A stretch of 64,000 nt of DNA, from the NCBI GenBank assembly GCA_017472605.1, contig JAFUPV010000038.1, positions 95,503-159,502 on the forward strand. Reading direction: 5' to 3'. Made by a program: the position numbers and the translations under genes. The stretch comes from Lachnospiraceae bacterium (GTDB lineage: Bacteria; Bacillota; Clostridia; Lachnospirales; Lachnospiraceae). Shown here piece by piece: positions 8,187-16,357 of this stretch (the stretch's first letter is position 1; every line of letters starts with the position of its first letter). The notes beneath the pieces were generated by a model. That model did no database searches. It worked only from the letters and a program-made list of their open reading frames with translations, and was not told the DNA's origin.

Positions 8187-9611
8187 ATGAAAGCAAAGAG
8201 AGTAATCCCGGCACTTATGTTGTCTGCACTGGCATTCTCCAGCGTGGCACTTGCAGAGGAGGCTGCAACCGTTGTTGATTTCGAGGACGGCAACGTTGGC
8301 TTCGTAGCAATGGACACCGCTCCTGGTGATGCTTCTGAGTGCGAATTTGAGGTTGTTGACTGGAATGGCTCCAAGGCCCTGAAGGTGAACGCAGAGGATG
8401 GAAAGGTTCCGTACATCGGAATCGACATCGCAAGCCTGACCGGCGACAAGATCGCTGACATCCGTACCATCGAGTTTACCATCGGTGCAGAAGGTCCGGA
8501 CGGCGAGTTCTATGCAGTAAGCGGTGATGTAAACACCTACATCGGTGAGGATCGCACCATGTCCACTTCCGACTGGAGCGTTTACATGGCAAAGAAGAAC
8601 CCGAAGGTTGCAACCGTTAAGCTGACTGACGATCAGGTATTCGCTGCTGACGCACAGAACATCATGATCATTACCAAGGGCAACAAGTCCGATTCTGACG
8701 TAAGCATGTTCAAGGGTGAGGGCCCGAACATCATCTACATCGACGATATCCGTTTCCTGGATGCAGACGGAAACGCAATCGCTGTTGATACCACCGTTGA
8801 GTTTGACAAGCCGGCCGGCTTTGGCGCTGCTGACATGTCCAACCTGACCGGACTTCTTGGTGAAAACGTAATTGACGGCGCAACCGGTTCTTCTGCAGGT
8901 TCCTGGGGACAGGCAGTTGCTCTTGATACCGCAAAGAACGGCGGAACCTTTGATCCGGCTGTGATTGAGCCAGGTACAATTATTTCCGTTTACTATACTG
9001 CTGATACCGCTCCTGAGCTGGTTCTTCAGTCCTGGACTGAGGGATGCCCGGAGACCATGGGCTGGGCAAAGGTTGCTCCGAGCGCAGTGAATGATTCCGG
9101 TACCATCTGCCAGTACACCTATGATGATATCGTAGCTGTAATTGGTTCTGAAGATTTCGCAACCTATCTTGACAAGTTCTATGTTGGTGACACCGGTTCC
9201 GCTCTGAACGTATCCAAGGTTTCTGTAGCAATGCCGGCTGGCGAAGAGTTCATCATCGAGGGCGCTGTTGGTGAGTCTGCAGGTTCCTGGGGACAGGCAA
9301 TCACTCTTGGTACCCTGAAGGATGGCGGTACTTTTGATCCGGCTCTTCTTGCAAAGGATTGCACTATTTCTGTATACTATTCTGCTGATACCGCTCCTGA
9401 GCTGGTTCTTCAGTCCTGGACTGAGGGATGCCCGGAGACTGCTGGCTGGGCTAAGGTTGCAGCTACAACTGACAACGGTTCTGTAGCAACCTACTCCTAC
9501 GAGGCAATGGTAACTGCATTCGGTTCCGAAGATTTCGTAACCTATCTTGATAACTTCATCGTAGGCGATACCGGTTCCGCTCTGAGCGTAACCAAGGTTA
9601 CCGTTCAGTAA
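8187..9611 (+). CDS. Secreted protein with tandem-duplicated carbohydrate-binding-like module
   Basis: 474 residues with a signal peptide ending SSVALA before EEAATV; there is no lipobox and no wall anchor. Residues about 27-205 resemble a beta-sandwich starting DFEDGNVGF. Two copies of a roughly 120-residue module follow (about 230-350 and 352-474), each with SAGSWGQA, GGTFDPA, ISVYY.ADTAPELVLQSW, WAKV and YVGDTGSAL/IVGDTGSAL. I recall similar modules at the C-termini of ruminococcal cellulases, where they are non-catalytic; this is tentative. The copies share a 58-bp identical stretch (8998-9055 and 9382-9439), which suggests recent duplication or gene conversion. No catalytic motif was seen. 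Between the permeases and an SBP, it may capture polysaccharide or act as an extra binding protein. SD AAAGGAGGAG precedes ATG 8187. Confidence 0.75.
   Translation: MKAKRVIPALMLSALAFSSVALAEEAATVVDFEDGNVGFVAMDTAPGDASECEFEVVDWNGSKALKVNAEDGKVPYIGIDIASLTGDKIADIRTIEFTIGAEGPDGEFYAVSGDVNTYIGEDRTMSTSDWSVYMAKKNPKVATVKLTDDQVFAADAQNIMIITKGNKSDSDVSMFKGEGPNIIYIDDIRFLDADGNAIAVDTTVEFDKPAGFGAADMSNLTGLLGENVIDGATGSSAGSWGQAVALDTAKNGGTFDPAVIEPGTIISVYYTADTAPELVLQSWTEGCPETMGWAKVAPSAVNDSGTICQYTYDDIVAVIGSEDFATYLDKFYVGDTGSALNVSKVSVAMPAGEEFIIEGAVGESAGSWGQAITLGTLKDGGTFDPALLAKDCTISVYYSADTAPELVLQSWTEGCPETAGWAKVAATTDNGSVATYSYEAMVTAFGSEDFVTYLDNFIVGDTGSALSVTKVTVQ
8998..9439 (+). repeat. In-gene tandem module repeat, 384-bp period
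   Basis: Bases 8998-9055 and 9382-9439 are identical over 58 bp, and a shorter match (CTGCAGGTTCCTGGGGACAG) recurs near 8894 and 9281 at nearly the same offset. The 384-bp period is exactly 128 codons, so the unit can expand or contract in frame. Confidence 0.9.
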
Positions 9612-9658
9612 TTCAGAAAAGCAATGTATTGAGAGAAAGAGAAGGAGGATCTTGATTT

Positions 9659-10993
9659 ATGAATATGTTAAAGAGAACAATCGCATTTGGAATGTGCGCA
9701 TCTATGGTAGCAGGACTTGGCGTTACCGCTTTTGCTGAGGAAATCACAATTCCGGAAGAGACCAGAACCATCACCATCGGTACCTGGTATGACCACTACT
9801 ATGATTCCACTCATGAGGACATCTACGCAAACCCGGATGTTGCTGATGAGGAGACCGCACAGATCCAGTTCGATCATCTGAAGGCAATCGAAGAGAAGTA
9901 CAACGTAAAGATTGAGTATGTAAACCTGACCTGGGACGGCGTAATCGAGTCCATCAACACTTCCATCATGGCTGGACAGCCTGACTGCGACATCTACGAA
10001 GTAGACCTGCAGTTTGGTGTACCGGCAGCGTTAAACGGCTATGCAGTAGACTTAAAGACAGTTCTGAGCGAGGACAACGATCTGTTCAATGAGCAGAAGT
10101 ACATGTTCTACACCGACCTGAACAATGGACAGGCAAACGTATTCAACGCAGTTCTGAAGTCCAATCTGCTTGGCGGATATCCGCTTGGATACAACAAGGA
10201 CATGATCGCTGACGCTGGTCTTGAGGATCCGCAGGAGCTGTGGGCAAACGGCGAGTGGACATGGGACAAGTTCCTTGAGTACTGTAAGGTTCTGACTGCT
10301 GATAACGACGGCGATGGTGTAACAGACGTTTACGGCTACGGCGGATGGTGGACCAGCATGCTGGACGGCTTCCTTCTGAGTAACGGCGCAACCATCGCTT
10401 CCGGCGCTGAGCAGACCCTGACAAGCCCGGAGACCGGTGAGGTTCTTGACTTCATCAACACCCTGTACAATGTAGAGAAGGTTGCAAGACCGTGGAACTC
10501 TGATGACTGGGATATCAACAACTCCTGCTACAAGGATGGAGAAATCTGCTTCTTCATCGCTCCGGCATGGACCATCACTCCGGATGAGCTGACCTTCGAA
10601 CTGGGCGTTGTTCCGTTCCCGGTAGGACCGAGCGGCGATGCTGAGACAAACAAGGGTTACAACGCAACTACAGGAAACAACTACCTGATTCCGGCTGGTG
10701 TTGAGGATCCGGCATTCGTTTACACCGTATTTGCTGATTACATGACCTGGTACGGCGATGATCTTGAGCTTCGTGATGATGTTGAGTGGTTCGAGAACCA
10801 GATGATCTCTGAGGAGAACTTCAACATGCTTCTGAGCCTTGGTGAGGCTGGCGGTGAGTTCGACCTTTGGGGCAAGCTGAATGTTTCCACATTCGATATG
10901 GTTGGCCTGATCAATGGTGAGAAGACTCCGGCACAGGTACAGGAAGAGAGCAAGCAGGTATTCCAGGATGCTCTGGATGCATTCTTCAAATAA
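9659..10993 (+). CDS. Extracellular solute-binding protein, module 1
   Basis: 444 residues, family 1 solute-binding protein of a sugar ABC importer. The signal peptide (about 1-26) ends VTAFA before EEITIPE and has no lipobox Cys, which is atypical for a Gram-positive binding protein. Fold markers include IEEKYNVKIEYVNL, MAGQPDCDIYEVDL, YGYGGWWTSMLDGF and a C-terminal helical region. Aromatic residues are frequent (GTWYDHYYDSTHEDIY), as expected for sugar stacking. SD GAAGGAGG lies about ten bases before ATG 9659. It should deliver substrate to one of the permease pairs upstream. The GH5 gene that follows suggests a beta-glucan-type oligosaccharide, by inference only. Confidence 0.9.
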   Translation: MNMLKRTIAFGMCASMVAGLGVTAFAEEITIPEETRTITIGTWYDHYYDSTHEDIYANPDVADEETAQIQFDHLKAIEEKYNVKIEYVNLTWDGVIESINTSIMAGQPDCDIYEVDLQFGVPAALNGYAVDLKTVLSEDNDLFNEQKYMFYTDLNNGQANVFNAVLKSNLLGGYPLGYNKDMIADAGLEDPQELWANGEWTWDKFLEYCKVLTADNDGDGVTDVYGYGGWWTSMLDGFLLSNGATIASGAEQTLTSPETGEVLDFINTLYNVEKVARPWNSDDWDINNSCYKDGEICFFIAPAWTITPDELTFELGVVPFPVGPSGDAETNKGYNATTGNNYLIPAGVEDPAFVYTVFADYMTWYGDDLELRDDVEWFENQMISEENFNMLLSLGEAGGEFDLWGKLNVSTFDMVGLINGEKTPAQVQEESKQVFQDALDAFFK

Positions 10994-11013
10994 TTGAGAA
11001 ATGAGTGACCGTT

Positions 11014-12384
11014 ATGAAGAACAGAATTGGTAAAAAAGCTGCTCTTCTGGCCGGTATGCTGATGGCAGGCGGATGTGTAATCACATCCGCCTTTGCCGTT
11101 TTGTCCGGTCAGGCAGAGGTAAAGACGGAAGGGCTGATCCGGGAGCTGGTATCCGGAATCCCGGTAATGGCAGCGGAAGATGAGACGGCTGCAGGAGGAA
11201 ATAAATTCGTGAAACAGGAAGTGACGATCCCAGAGGTGACGTTTGAGCAGAAGGAAATCCCGGATACCGGGGCAATGCAGTTTGTAGAGAACATGAAGCT
11301 GGGCTGGTGCCTGGGAAATACCTTTGATGCCAGCACAGACGAGAACCTGGACGGAGATGAGCTGAAATATGAAACGCTCTGGTGCGGCGCCGAAACAACG
11401 CCGGAGCTGATTCAGAGCATCAAGGATGCCGGCTTTGAGACGATCCGCATTCCGGTCAGCTGGCATAACCATGTGGATGAGGAGTTTACCATCAGCGACG
11501 CGTGGATGGATCGTGTGCAGGAAGTGGTTGACTATGCAGTGGATGCGGATCTGCACATTATCATCAACATTCACCACGACAATGATCCCCGGTTCTTCTA
11601 TCCGGACAGCGAGCATCTGGAGTCCTCCCTGAACTATGTGACAACCATCTGGGAACAGATTGCAGAACGGTTTGCGGAGTATGACGAGAAGCTGATTTTT
11701 GAAGCGCTCAATGAGCCACGTCTTGTGGGAACTCAGTATGAGTGGTGGCTTAATCCGAACGCGGCAGAGTGTAAGGAGGCGGTGTCCTGTCTGAATCAGC
11801 TGACACAGGCGTTTGTGGACACGGTTCGAAGCTCCGGTGGAAACAATGGAGAACGGTATCTGATGATCCCTGGTTACTGCGCGTCTGTGGACGGCGCAAT
11901 GAATGATGGATTCCAGCTGCCAAAGGACAGCGTCGAAGACCGACTGATTGTCTCTGTCCATGCCTACACACCATACAATTTCGCGCTGCAGAAGCCGTCT
12001 GAGCAGGGCAGCGTCAGCACCTTTGATATGGAGAGCAGGAGCAGCACAAAGGACATTGACTACCTGATGAATTCTCTGTATGAGAAATGGACCAGTCAGG
12101 GGGTTCCTGTTGTGATCGGTGAGTTCGGTGCGATGTTCAAGGATCAGAATCAGCAGGCCCGTGTGGACTGGGCTTCCTACTATGTGGCACAGGCAAGATC
12201 CGTTGGAATTACCTGCTGCTGGTGGGACAACAACGCGTTTACCGGTGACGGGGAGAACTTTGGTCTGATCAGCAGATTTTTAAGAAAGTGGAGATTCCAG
12301 GATGTGGTGGATGCGATGATGCTGTATTCGGCAGTACCGGAGAACGAGGCGAAAGAAACTTCGGAAGCAGTGGAAAATAAGTAA
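11014..12384 (+). CDS. Secreted GH5 endoglucanase-like enzyme
   Basis: 456 residues. A hydrophobic N-terminus (KKAALLAGMLMAGGCVITSAFA) is a signal peptide or signal anchor. The GH5 core starts near residue 90 with GWCLGNTFDA, then FETIRIPVSWHNHVD and IIINIHHD. The acid/base Glu is E234 in ALNEPR and the nucleophile is E370 in VIGEFGA. The GWxLGNTxDA opening is typical of subfamily GH5_4, which includes endoglucanases and xyloglucanases. ATG 11014 is preferred to GTG 11005 because the signal peptide then starts cleanly; the SD is weak. It is the last gene of module 1. It probably trims beta-1,4-glucan, xyloglucan or glucomannan outside the cell to oligosaccharides for the importer; exact specificity is not determinable here. 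Confidence 0.88.
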   Translation: MKNRIGKKAALLAGMLMAGGCVITSAFAVLSGQAEVKTEGLIRELVSGIPVMAAEDETAAGGNKFVKQEVTIPEVTFEQKEIPDTGAMQFVENMKLGWCLGNTFDASTDENLDGDELKYETLWCGAETTPELIQSIKDAGFETIRIPVSWHNHVDEEFTISDAWMDRVQEVVDYAVDADLHIIINIHHDNDPRFFYPDSEHLESSLNYVTTIWEQIAERFAEYDEKLIFEALNEPRLVGTQYEWWLNPNAAECKEAVSCLNQLTQAFVDTVRSSGGNNGERYLMIPGYCASVDGAMNDGFQLPKDSVEDRLIVSVHAYTPYNFALQKPSEQGSVSTFDMESRSSTKDIDYLMNSLYEKWTSQGVPVVIGEFGAMFKDQNQQARVDWASYYVAQARSVGITCCWWDNNAFTGDGENFGLISRFLRKWRFQDVVDAMMLYSAVPENEAKETSEAVENK

Positions 12385-12405
12385 ATCAGTCAGGGATTGA
12401 CTGCA

Positions 12406-12452
12406 GCGGGAGATTTGAGTTGTCGCAGGAGAACTTTGATTTCCCGCTTTTT
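12406..12452 (+). terminator. Terminator of import module 1
   Basis: GCGGGAGAT (12406-12414) pairs with ATTTCCCGC (12439-12447), with one wobble, and is followed by five T. A smaller CAGTCA/TGACTG hairpin lies just upstream. Confidence 0.7.
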
Positions 12453-12477
12453 GCATGTTGGTTCAAAAACAACAAAA

Positions 12478-12529
12478 TCGTCGTGTCTGCAGGATCCTGG
12501 TATGATATACTTATGTTGTTTCGAAACAA
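12478..12529 (+). promoter_or_regulatory. Promoter with TTGTTTCGAAACAA operator
   Basis: TATGAT (12501-12506), preceded by TGG, reads as an extended -10. The palindrome TTGTTTCGAAACAA (12516-12529) starts 15 bases after the first base of the -10, over the expected transcription start. An equivalent site with the same spacing occurs at 23344-23395. The -35 position holds TCGTCG, not TTGACA, in both. Confidence 0.5.
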
Positions 12530-12542
12530 AGGAAGGTATCAT

Positions 12543-12941
12543 ATGGATTATTCGATTGTTATCTGGTCTGTTTGTCTGTATGTGGAAAATCGGGTGAAGG
12601 AGGAAATTGATCTGGAAGAACTGGCTGTACAGACCGGTTTTTCTCTTCCTCATGTCCGGCAGATATTCCGCAGATTGACAGGAAAAACGCTGTTACGGTA
12701 TATTCAGGAGAGAAAGATTGCAAATGCGGCGTGGGAGCTTCTTCACACGGACAGAGATATCGTGGAAGTAGCTGTAGACTATGGTTTTTCCGGAAGAGAT
12801 GTGTTTACCCGTGTCTTTCGAAGAATAACCGGTTATACTCCTCGTGAATTTCGGAAAGAGCGTCCTGTTTTGTCCCGGGTTAAGCTTTGTGCCGGTGTGT
12901 TTGGCATTGGCCTTGTACGGAAATCCGTTTTACCGAGGTAA
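12543..12941 (+). CDS. Minimal AraC-family DNA-binding protein
   Basis: 132 residues made almost only of the two helix-turn-helix motifs of AraC/XylS regulators: DLEELAVQTGFSLPHVRQIF, then KTLLRYIQERKIANAAWELL and DIVEVAVDYGFSGRDVFTRV, ending RITGYTPREFRK. No ligand domain is attached. SD GGAAGG (12531-12536) lies six bases before ATG 12543. The next gene, with a BtrH-like domain, starts 67 bases after its stop. In related regulators the effector domain is fused to the HTH, so the pair may be a split regulator. It sits just behind a palindrome and may autoregulate. Its target could be import module 1 or the peptidase gene downstream; neither is shown. Confidence 0.85.
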   Translation: MDYSIVIWSVCLYVENRVKEEIDLEELAVQTGFSLPHVRQIFRRLTGKTLLRYIQERKIANAAWELLHTDRDIVEVAVDYGFSGRDVFTRVFRRITGYTPREFRKERPVLSRVKLCAGVFGIGLVRKSVLPR

Positions 12942-13008
12942 TGGACTGGAGAGAAGAGAGGAAACGGTTGTAACTGAAAAATGTGACAGCAGATATCAGG
13001 AGGAAAGA

Positions 13009-14076
13009 ATGGAAGAGATGGCGATTTTATATGGTGTGCCGAAGGTGGCATATGGCGTAGACGGCTGCACTCCATTTCCCATATGTGTGAGATCATGTGC
13101 GGAATATCTTGGAGTCAGGACCAGCTACACGAAAATTATGGCAGAGTGCGGTGCTGCATTTCGGCTTGTCTGGGATACATCCTGCTGGAACGGCGGAAAT
13201 GTGGACGCTGTGTTTACTTTTGATGATCCGCAAAAAGTGTTTGCCTGCGGTATGCGGTCTATAAACCGGACGTTCCGGATGCTGCCGCGGACGCAAAGGA
13301 CAACAAAGGAGGAATTTATTTCCTTTATCCGCAGCGAGATCGACGGAGGAAATCCGGTCATTGCCCTTGGAATCATCGGTCCGCCTGAGGCATGTGTCAT
13401 TACCGGCTATCGGAATCAGGGGAACACGCTGATGGGATGGAATGTGTTTCAGGAATATCCGGAACATCAGTCTTCGGTTACTTTTGAAACGAATGGATAC
13501 TTTATCACGGACAGCTGGTGGGAAAATCCGGATACCTGTGGACTGATTGCGACAGGGACGGGAGAGGCAGCTTCCTTTTCGCTGAAAGAGGTGCTTCGGA
13601 ATGCATCTGAAGTGTTAGAAGGCAGGATGGACAATACTCTGGCAAAAGGACTGACAGCTTACGATGCATGGCGGAATGCCCTGCTGCGCGATCGTGATTT
13701 CCCGGAGGAGCCGGTGTTTCCGATTCTGGTAGAGCGAATGATGTGCCATGGAGATGCCATGGACTGTCTGTCAGACGGACGAAAACATGCGGCTGCTTAT
13801 CTTCGCGGGCAGGCAGCGTGTTATCCGCAATACAGGGAAAAACTGAATGCGGCAGCAAATATGTTTGAGGCAGTTTCTTCGATTCTCTGGAATGAGATGA
13901 TACCTGTTCTTGGCGGATGGGAGCGTGGGGAGGCTCAGATGAAGAAACTGTTTGAGAAGGAGACAAGACGGACATTTGCAGGAATGATTGACCGGATGAA
14001 GAGACATGAAGAGTGGGCGCTGGTGTATATCCGGGATCTGATTCGGGAAATGACGCTGGAGAACAGACTCAGCTGA
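13009..14076 (+). CDS. BtrH_N-like (papain-fold) protein, possible regulator partner
   Basis: 355 residues from ATG 13009, chosen for the SD AGGAGG at 12998-13003; an ATG at 12844 lies inside the AraC gene and lacks a good SD. Residues about 10-190 follow the C39/BtrH_N pattern: CTPFPICVRSCAEYLG near the start, CGAAFRLVWD, a central SFIRSEIDGGNPVIALG and CVITGYRNQGNTLMGW. The second half is helical (about 230-350). No signal peptide. BtrH_N domains act as acyl or peptidyl transfer or ligand-binding folds in other contexts. Here the cotranscribed AraC HTH suggests an effector-sensing role. The domain call is by eye. Confidence 0.6.
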   Translation: MEEMAILYGVPKVAYGVDGCTPFPICVRSCAEYLGVRTSYTKIMAECGAAFRLVWDTSCWNGGNVDAVFTFDDPQKVFACGMRSINRTFRMLPRTQRTTKEEFISFIRSEIDGGNPVIALGIIGPPEACVITGYRNQGNTLMGWNVFQEYPEHQSSVTFETNGYFITDSWWENPDTCGLIATGTGEAASFSLKEVLRNASEVLEGRMDNTLAKGLTAYDAWRNALLRDRDFPEEPVFPILVERMMCHGDAMDCLSDGRKHAAAYLRGQAACYPQYREKLNAAANMFEAVSSILWNEMIPVLGGWERGEAQMKKLFEKETRRTFAGMIDRMKRHEEWALVYIRDLIREMTLENRLS

Positions 14077-14086
14077 CCGGATCCCC

Positions 14087-14115
14087 TTGACGAAAGACGA
14101 AGAATACGTTATAAA
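14087..14115 (+). promoter_or_regulatory. Sigma-A promoter for M28 peptidase
   Basis: TTGACG (14087-14092), 17-base spacer, TATAAA (14110-14115); the start codon follows at 14142 with SD AGGGGG. Confidence 0.75.
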
Positions 14116-14141
14116 TAAGGTATTAGTCAGGGGGTGTTGTT

Positions 14142-15710
14142 ATGATTCAGTTTTTTAAAAAGATTCGTTGTTTTGCTGTGATCACAGCGCTTTTGCTTGT
14201 GTTGTCCGGTGTTTGTGTCCGGGCAGATGCGCCATATGGGGAGGATGCCTACGCCTACATGGAATACCTGCAGGGCTGGTATCCAAACCGTGCCGTAGCC
14301 AATCCAAATCTGGACAATGCGGCAGCGTGGCTGAAGCAGCAGGTGACTAACATGGGCTATCAGTATGCCGATCAGCCCTTTTCCATTGATATCGGAAACG
14401 GAATTGTTATTAATGGAGAGAACATCATTTTCTCGAAGAAAGGTGCCAGTGACCGTGTGATTGTTGTGGGAGCCCACTATGATTCGGTGCTGACAAACGG
14501 AACGGATGACAATGCGACCGGTGTTGGTGTACTGATGGAAACGGCGAAACGCCTGGCGTCCAATTCCGGTCTGCCCTATACCGTCCGGTTTGTACTGTTT
14601 TCCGCGGAGGAACCGGGATGCTATGGAAGCCAGTACTATGTGGACAATCTGAGCCAGGAAGAACGGAACCGGATTATCTGCATGTTTAACATTGATACCA
14701 TTGGTGCCGGTGATTACATGTATCTTTACGGCGGCGGGTTAAATGAAGCAGGGCAGCCAATCCGTACCTGGGCAGTGGAGCAGACACTGCAGGCTGCCGG
14801 GAATCTTGGTCTGTCCATGTCCTATCATCCCAATGTGAATGCTCAGTTCCCGGTTCCGGTTAAACACACGGCCAGTGACCAGCAGGCTTTCGACCGTGCC
14901 GGAATTCCATACGTGTATTTCGAAGCATCCAACTGGAACGGCGGCCCGATGACCAATTTTTATCAGACCAGCAATCCGGCTGTGGAAAATGGAAAGATGA
15001 TGCATGTAGCAGCTTATGAGAATCTGGCATTCTACAATCAGACCTTCGGGAACCGGATCAAAGAGCATCTGACTGCCTATTCAAAGCTTCTGGATTACAT
15101 GCTGAACAACCTGATTCCGGATACCGGCGCGATTTCCTATTCCTATGAAGAACGCAGTGAAACCGTATGGGCAGTTTCCGATGTGAGAATCCGAAGTGCG
15201 GCATCGACAGGAAGTGAAACGCTGGACGTGCTTCGTGCCGGTGAGTCGATTCCGCGGACCGGTTATCATGAAGAGTGGTGCAGAGTTCTTTTTAACGGGC
15301 AGGAGGCTTTTATCAAGACCGAATATCTGACCGCAGAAAATCCAAATCCGGAACCGTCCACAGAGGAGATTCCGACAGAAGCGTTCACGGAGGCTGAAGA
15401 AGAAGAGGAGTCTTTTGGGGAGACGTCGGCGGCAGTCACAACGACAGGATTTGAAACAACTGTGTCAGAGACAACAGAATCCGAAACAACGGTTTCGACA
15501 TCGGCAGCTTCGACTACAGCCGCACCGGTAATTGAAAAAGAGGAGCAGGCAGGAAATGGAAATTCTCTGTCGGGAATGCAGTTTCTTGACTCGGTTACCG
15601 AGTGGATGCAGGGAAATCAGAATGTACAGATCATTTTGATTGGAGCGATTGTGCTTGTGGCTATTTTGTTATGCGTGCTTGTATTTTTGATTCAGCAGCT
15701 GAGAAAGTAA
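14142..15710 (+). CDS. Surface-anchored M28 metallo-aminopeptidase with SH3 domain
   Basis: 522 residues. A signal peptide (about 1-28) is followed by an M28 zinc peptidase domain (about 60-320) with VVGAHYDSV and TDDNATGVGVLME (first His and Asp ligands), LFSAEEPGCYGS (catalytic Glu pair) and MFNIDTIGAG. An SH3-like domain (about 345-400: VSDVRIRSAASTGSETLDVL, then GYHEEWCRVLFNG) probably binds the cell wall. A Thr/Glu/Ser-rich spacer and a C-terminal membrane segment (ILIGAIVLVAILLCVLVFLI) hold it to the membrane. It should release N-terminal amino acids from external peptides. It has its own promoter and ends in a bidirectional terminator. Family call is firm. Confidence 0.92.
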   Translation: MIQFFKKIRCFAVITALLLVLSGVCVRADAPYGEDAYAYMEYLQGWYPNRAVANPNLDNAAAWLKQQVTNMGYQYADQPFSIDIGNGIVINGENIIFSKKGASDRVIVVGAHYDSVLTNGTDDNATGVGVLMETAKRLASNSGLPYTVRFVLFSAEEPGCYGSQYYVDNLSQEERNRIICMFNIDTIGAGDYMYLYGGGLNEAGQPIRTWAVEQTLQAAGNLGLSMSYHPNVNAQFPVPVKHTASDQQAFDRAGIPYVYFEASNWNGGPMTNFYQTSNPAVENGKMMHVAAYENLAFYNQTFGNRIKEHLTAYSKLLDYMLNNLIPDTGAISYSYEERSETVWAVSDVRIRSAASTGSETLDVLRAGESIPRTGYHEEWCRVLFNGQEAFIKTEYLTAENPNPEPSTEEIPTEAFTEAEEEEESFGETSAAVTTTGFETTVSETTESETTVSTSAASTTAAPVIEKEEQAGNGNSLSGMQFLDSVTEWMQGNQNVQIILIGAIVLVAILLCVLVFLIQQLRK

Positions 15711-15713
15711 CAG

Positions 15714-15764
15714 AAAAAGAAAGGAAGAATCGCGGGAAGAATTTGCGAATTTTCCTTTCTTTTT
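15714..15764. terminator. Bidirectional terminator
   Basis: AAAAAGAAAGGAA (15714-15726) and TTCCTTTCTTTTT (15752-15764) pair perfectly over 13 bp. A and T runs on either side let it end both the M28 gene and the converging minus-strand gene. Confidence 0.85.
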
Positions 15765-15768
15765 TCGT

Positions 15769-16053
15769 TTATCGGTTTTTTTGTGTATTCCCTTTCTGCG
15801 CCAGCATCTGTGAAAACTGCTTCAGCATTTCTACCTTCTGCTTATCCTTGGGAGAAAGATCGGCGGTCAGCTGTTTGATCAGCAGGTTGGTTTCTTCATC
15901 CGTGAAGTTTAAGCCGGATTGATTAATTCGGCCGGACAGGCTAAGAAGAAACGGAAGCATGTTATTCTGATTTTTCGACTGGGTTTCGTTCATCAGCTGG
16001 GTCAGAAACGCAATTTTTTCAGGAGAAAGATTGCTTTGTTCCGGTGAGATCAT
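15769..16053 (-). CDS. Small conserved-type protein, unknown function (downstream of pair)
   Basis: 94 residues, mostly helical, with no signal peptide or membrane segment: ISPEQSNLSPEKIAFLTQLM near the start, then a Gln/Lys-rich end. The start is ATG at 16053 because a full anti-16S match AAGGAGGTGA lies eight bases upstream; the longer GTG start at 16065 would overlap that SD and is rejected. It overlaps the end of the gene upstream by 35 bases in another frame, so the pair is translationally coupled. Composition resembles its neighbour (Met-rich helices, MLINFTQM versus MLKQFSQM), which hints at an old duplication. I do not recognise a family. Confidence 0.7.
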   Translation of the reverse strand: MISPEQSNLSPEKIAFLTQLMNETQSKNQNNMLPFLLSLSGRINQSGLNFTDEETNLLIKQLTADLSPKDKQKVEMLKQFSQMLAQKGNTQKNR

Positions 16054-16357
16054 GGAGTATGTCACCTCCTTCCATTTCCTTATAAAACTTTGCCATCTGG
16101 GTGAAATTGATCAGCATATCCATGGTTTCCGCTTCCTTTGGCGTGCAGAATCCGCGGATCGCCTGAAACATATCATAGATGGAAGCATCTTCGGCAGGAG
16201 GACTGCAGGCCATCAATTCTTCTTCCTCCTGGTTCAGACGTTCAATGGTCCGGCGGATTTCCAGAAGCTGGATGCAGGTTTTCATGGTATCTTTCATGGG
16301 AGGCTTCATAAATGGAAGGATTGCTTTGAGCATATCCACAGTTCGTTCTTCAGGCAT
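16019..16357 (-). CDS. Small conserved-type protein, unknown function (upstream of pair)
   Basis: 112 residues, all helical by appearance, cytoplasmic, Met-rich and acidic: DMLKAILPFMKPPMKDTMKT, a coiled-coil-like stretch RRTIERLNQEEEEL, then FCTPKEAETMDMLINFTQM. SD GGAG lies eight bases before ATG. First gene of a two-gene minus-strand unit. No family recognised; the heptad-like middle suggests self-association or pairing with its neighbour's product. Confidence 0.7.
   Translation of the reverse strand: MPEERTVDMLKAILPFMKPPMKDTMKTCIQLLEIRRTIERLNQEEEELMACSPPAEDASIYDMFQAIRGFCTPKEAETMDMLINFTQMAKFYKEMEGGDILHDLTGTKQSFS

Noticed and set aside
12844-13008. Upstream extension of the BtrH-like gene into the AraC gene
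   Set aside because: ATG 12844 lies inside AraC without an SD, whereas ATG 13009 has AGGAGG at ideal distance.
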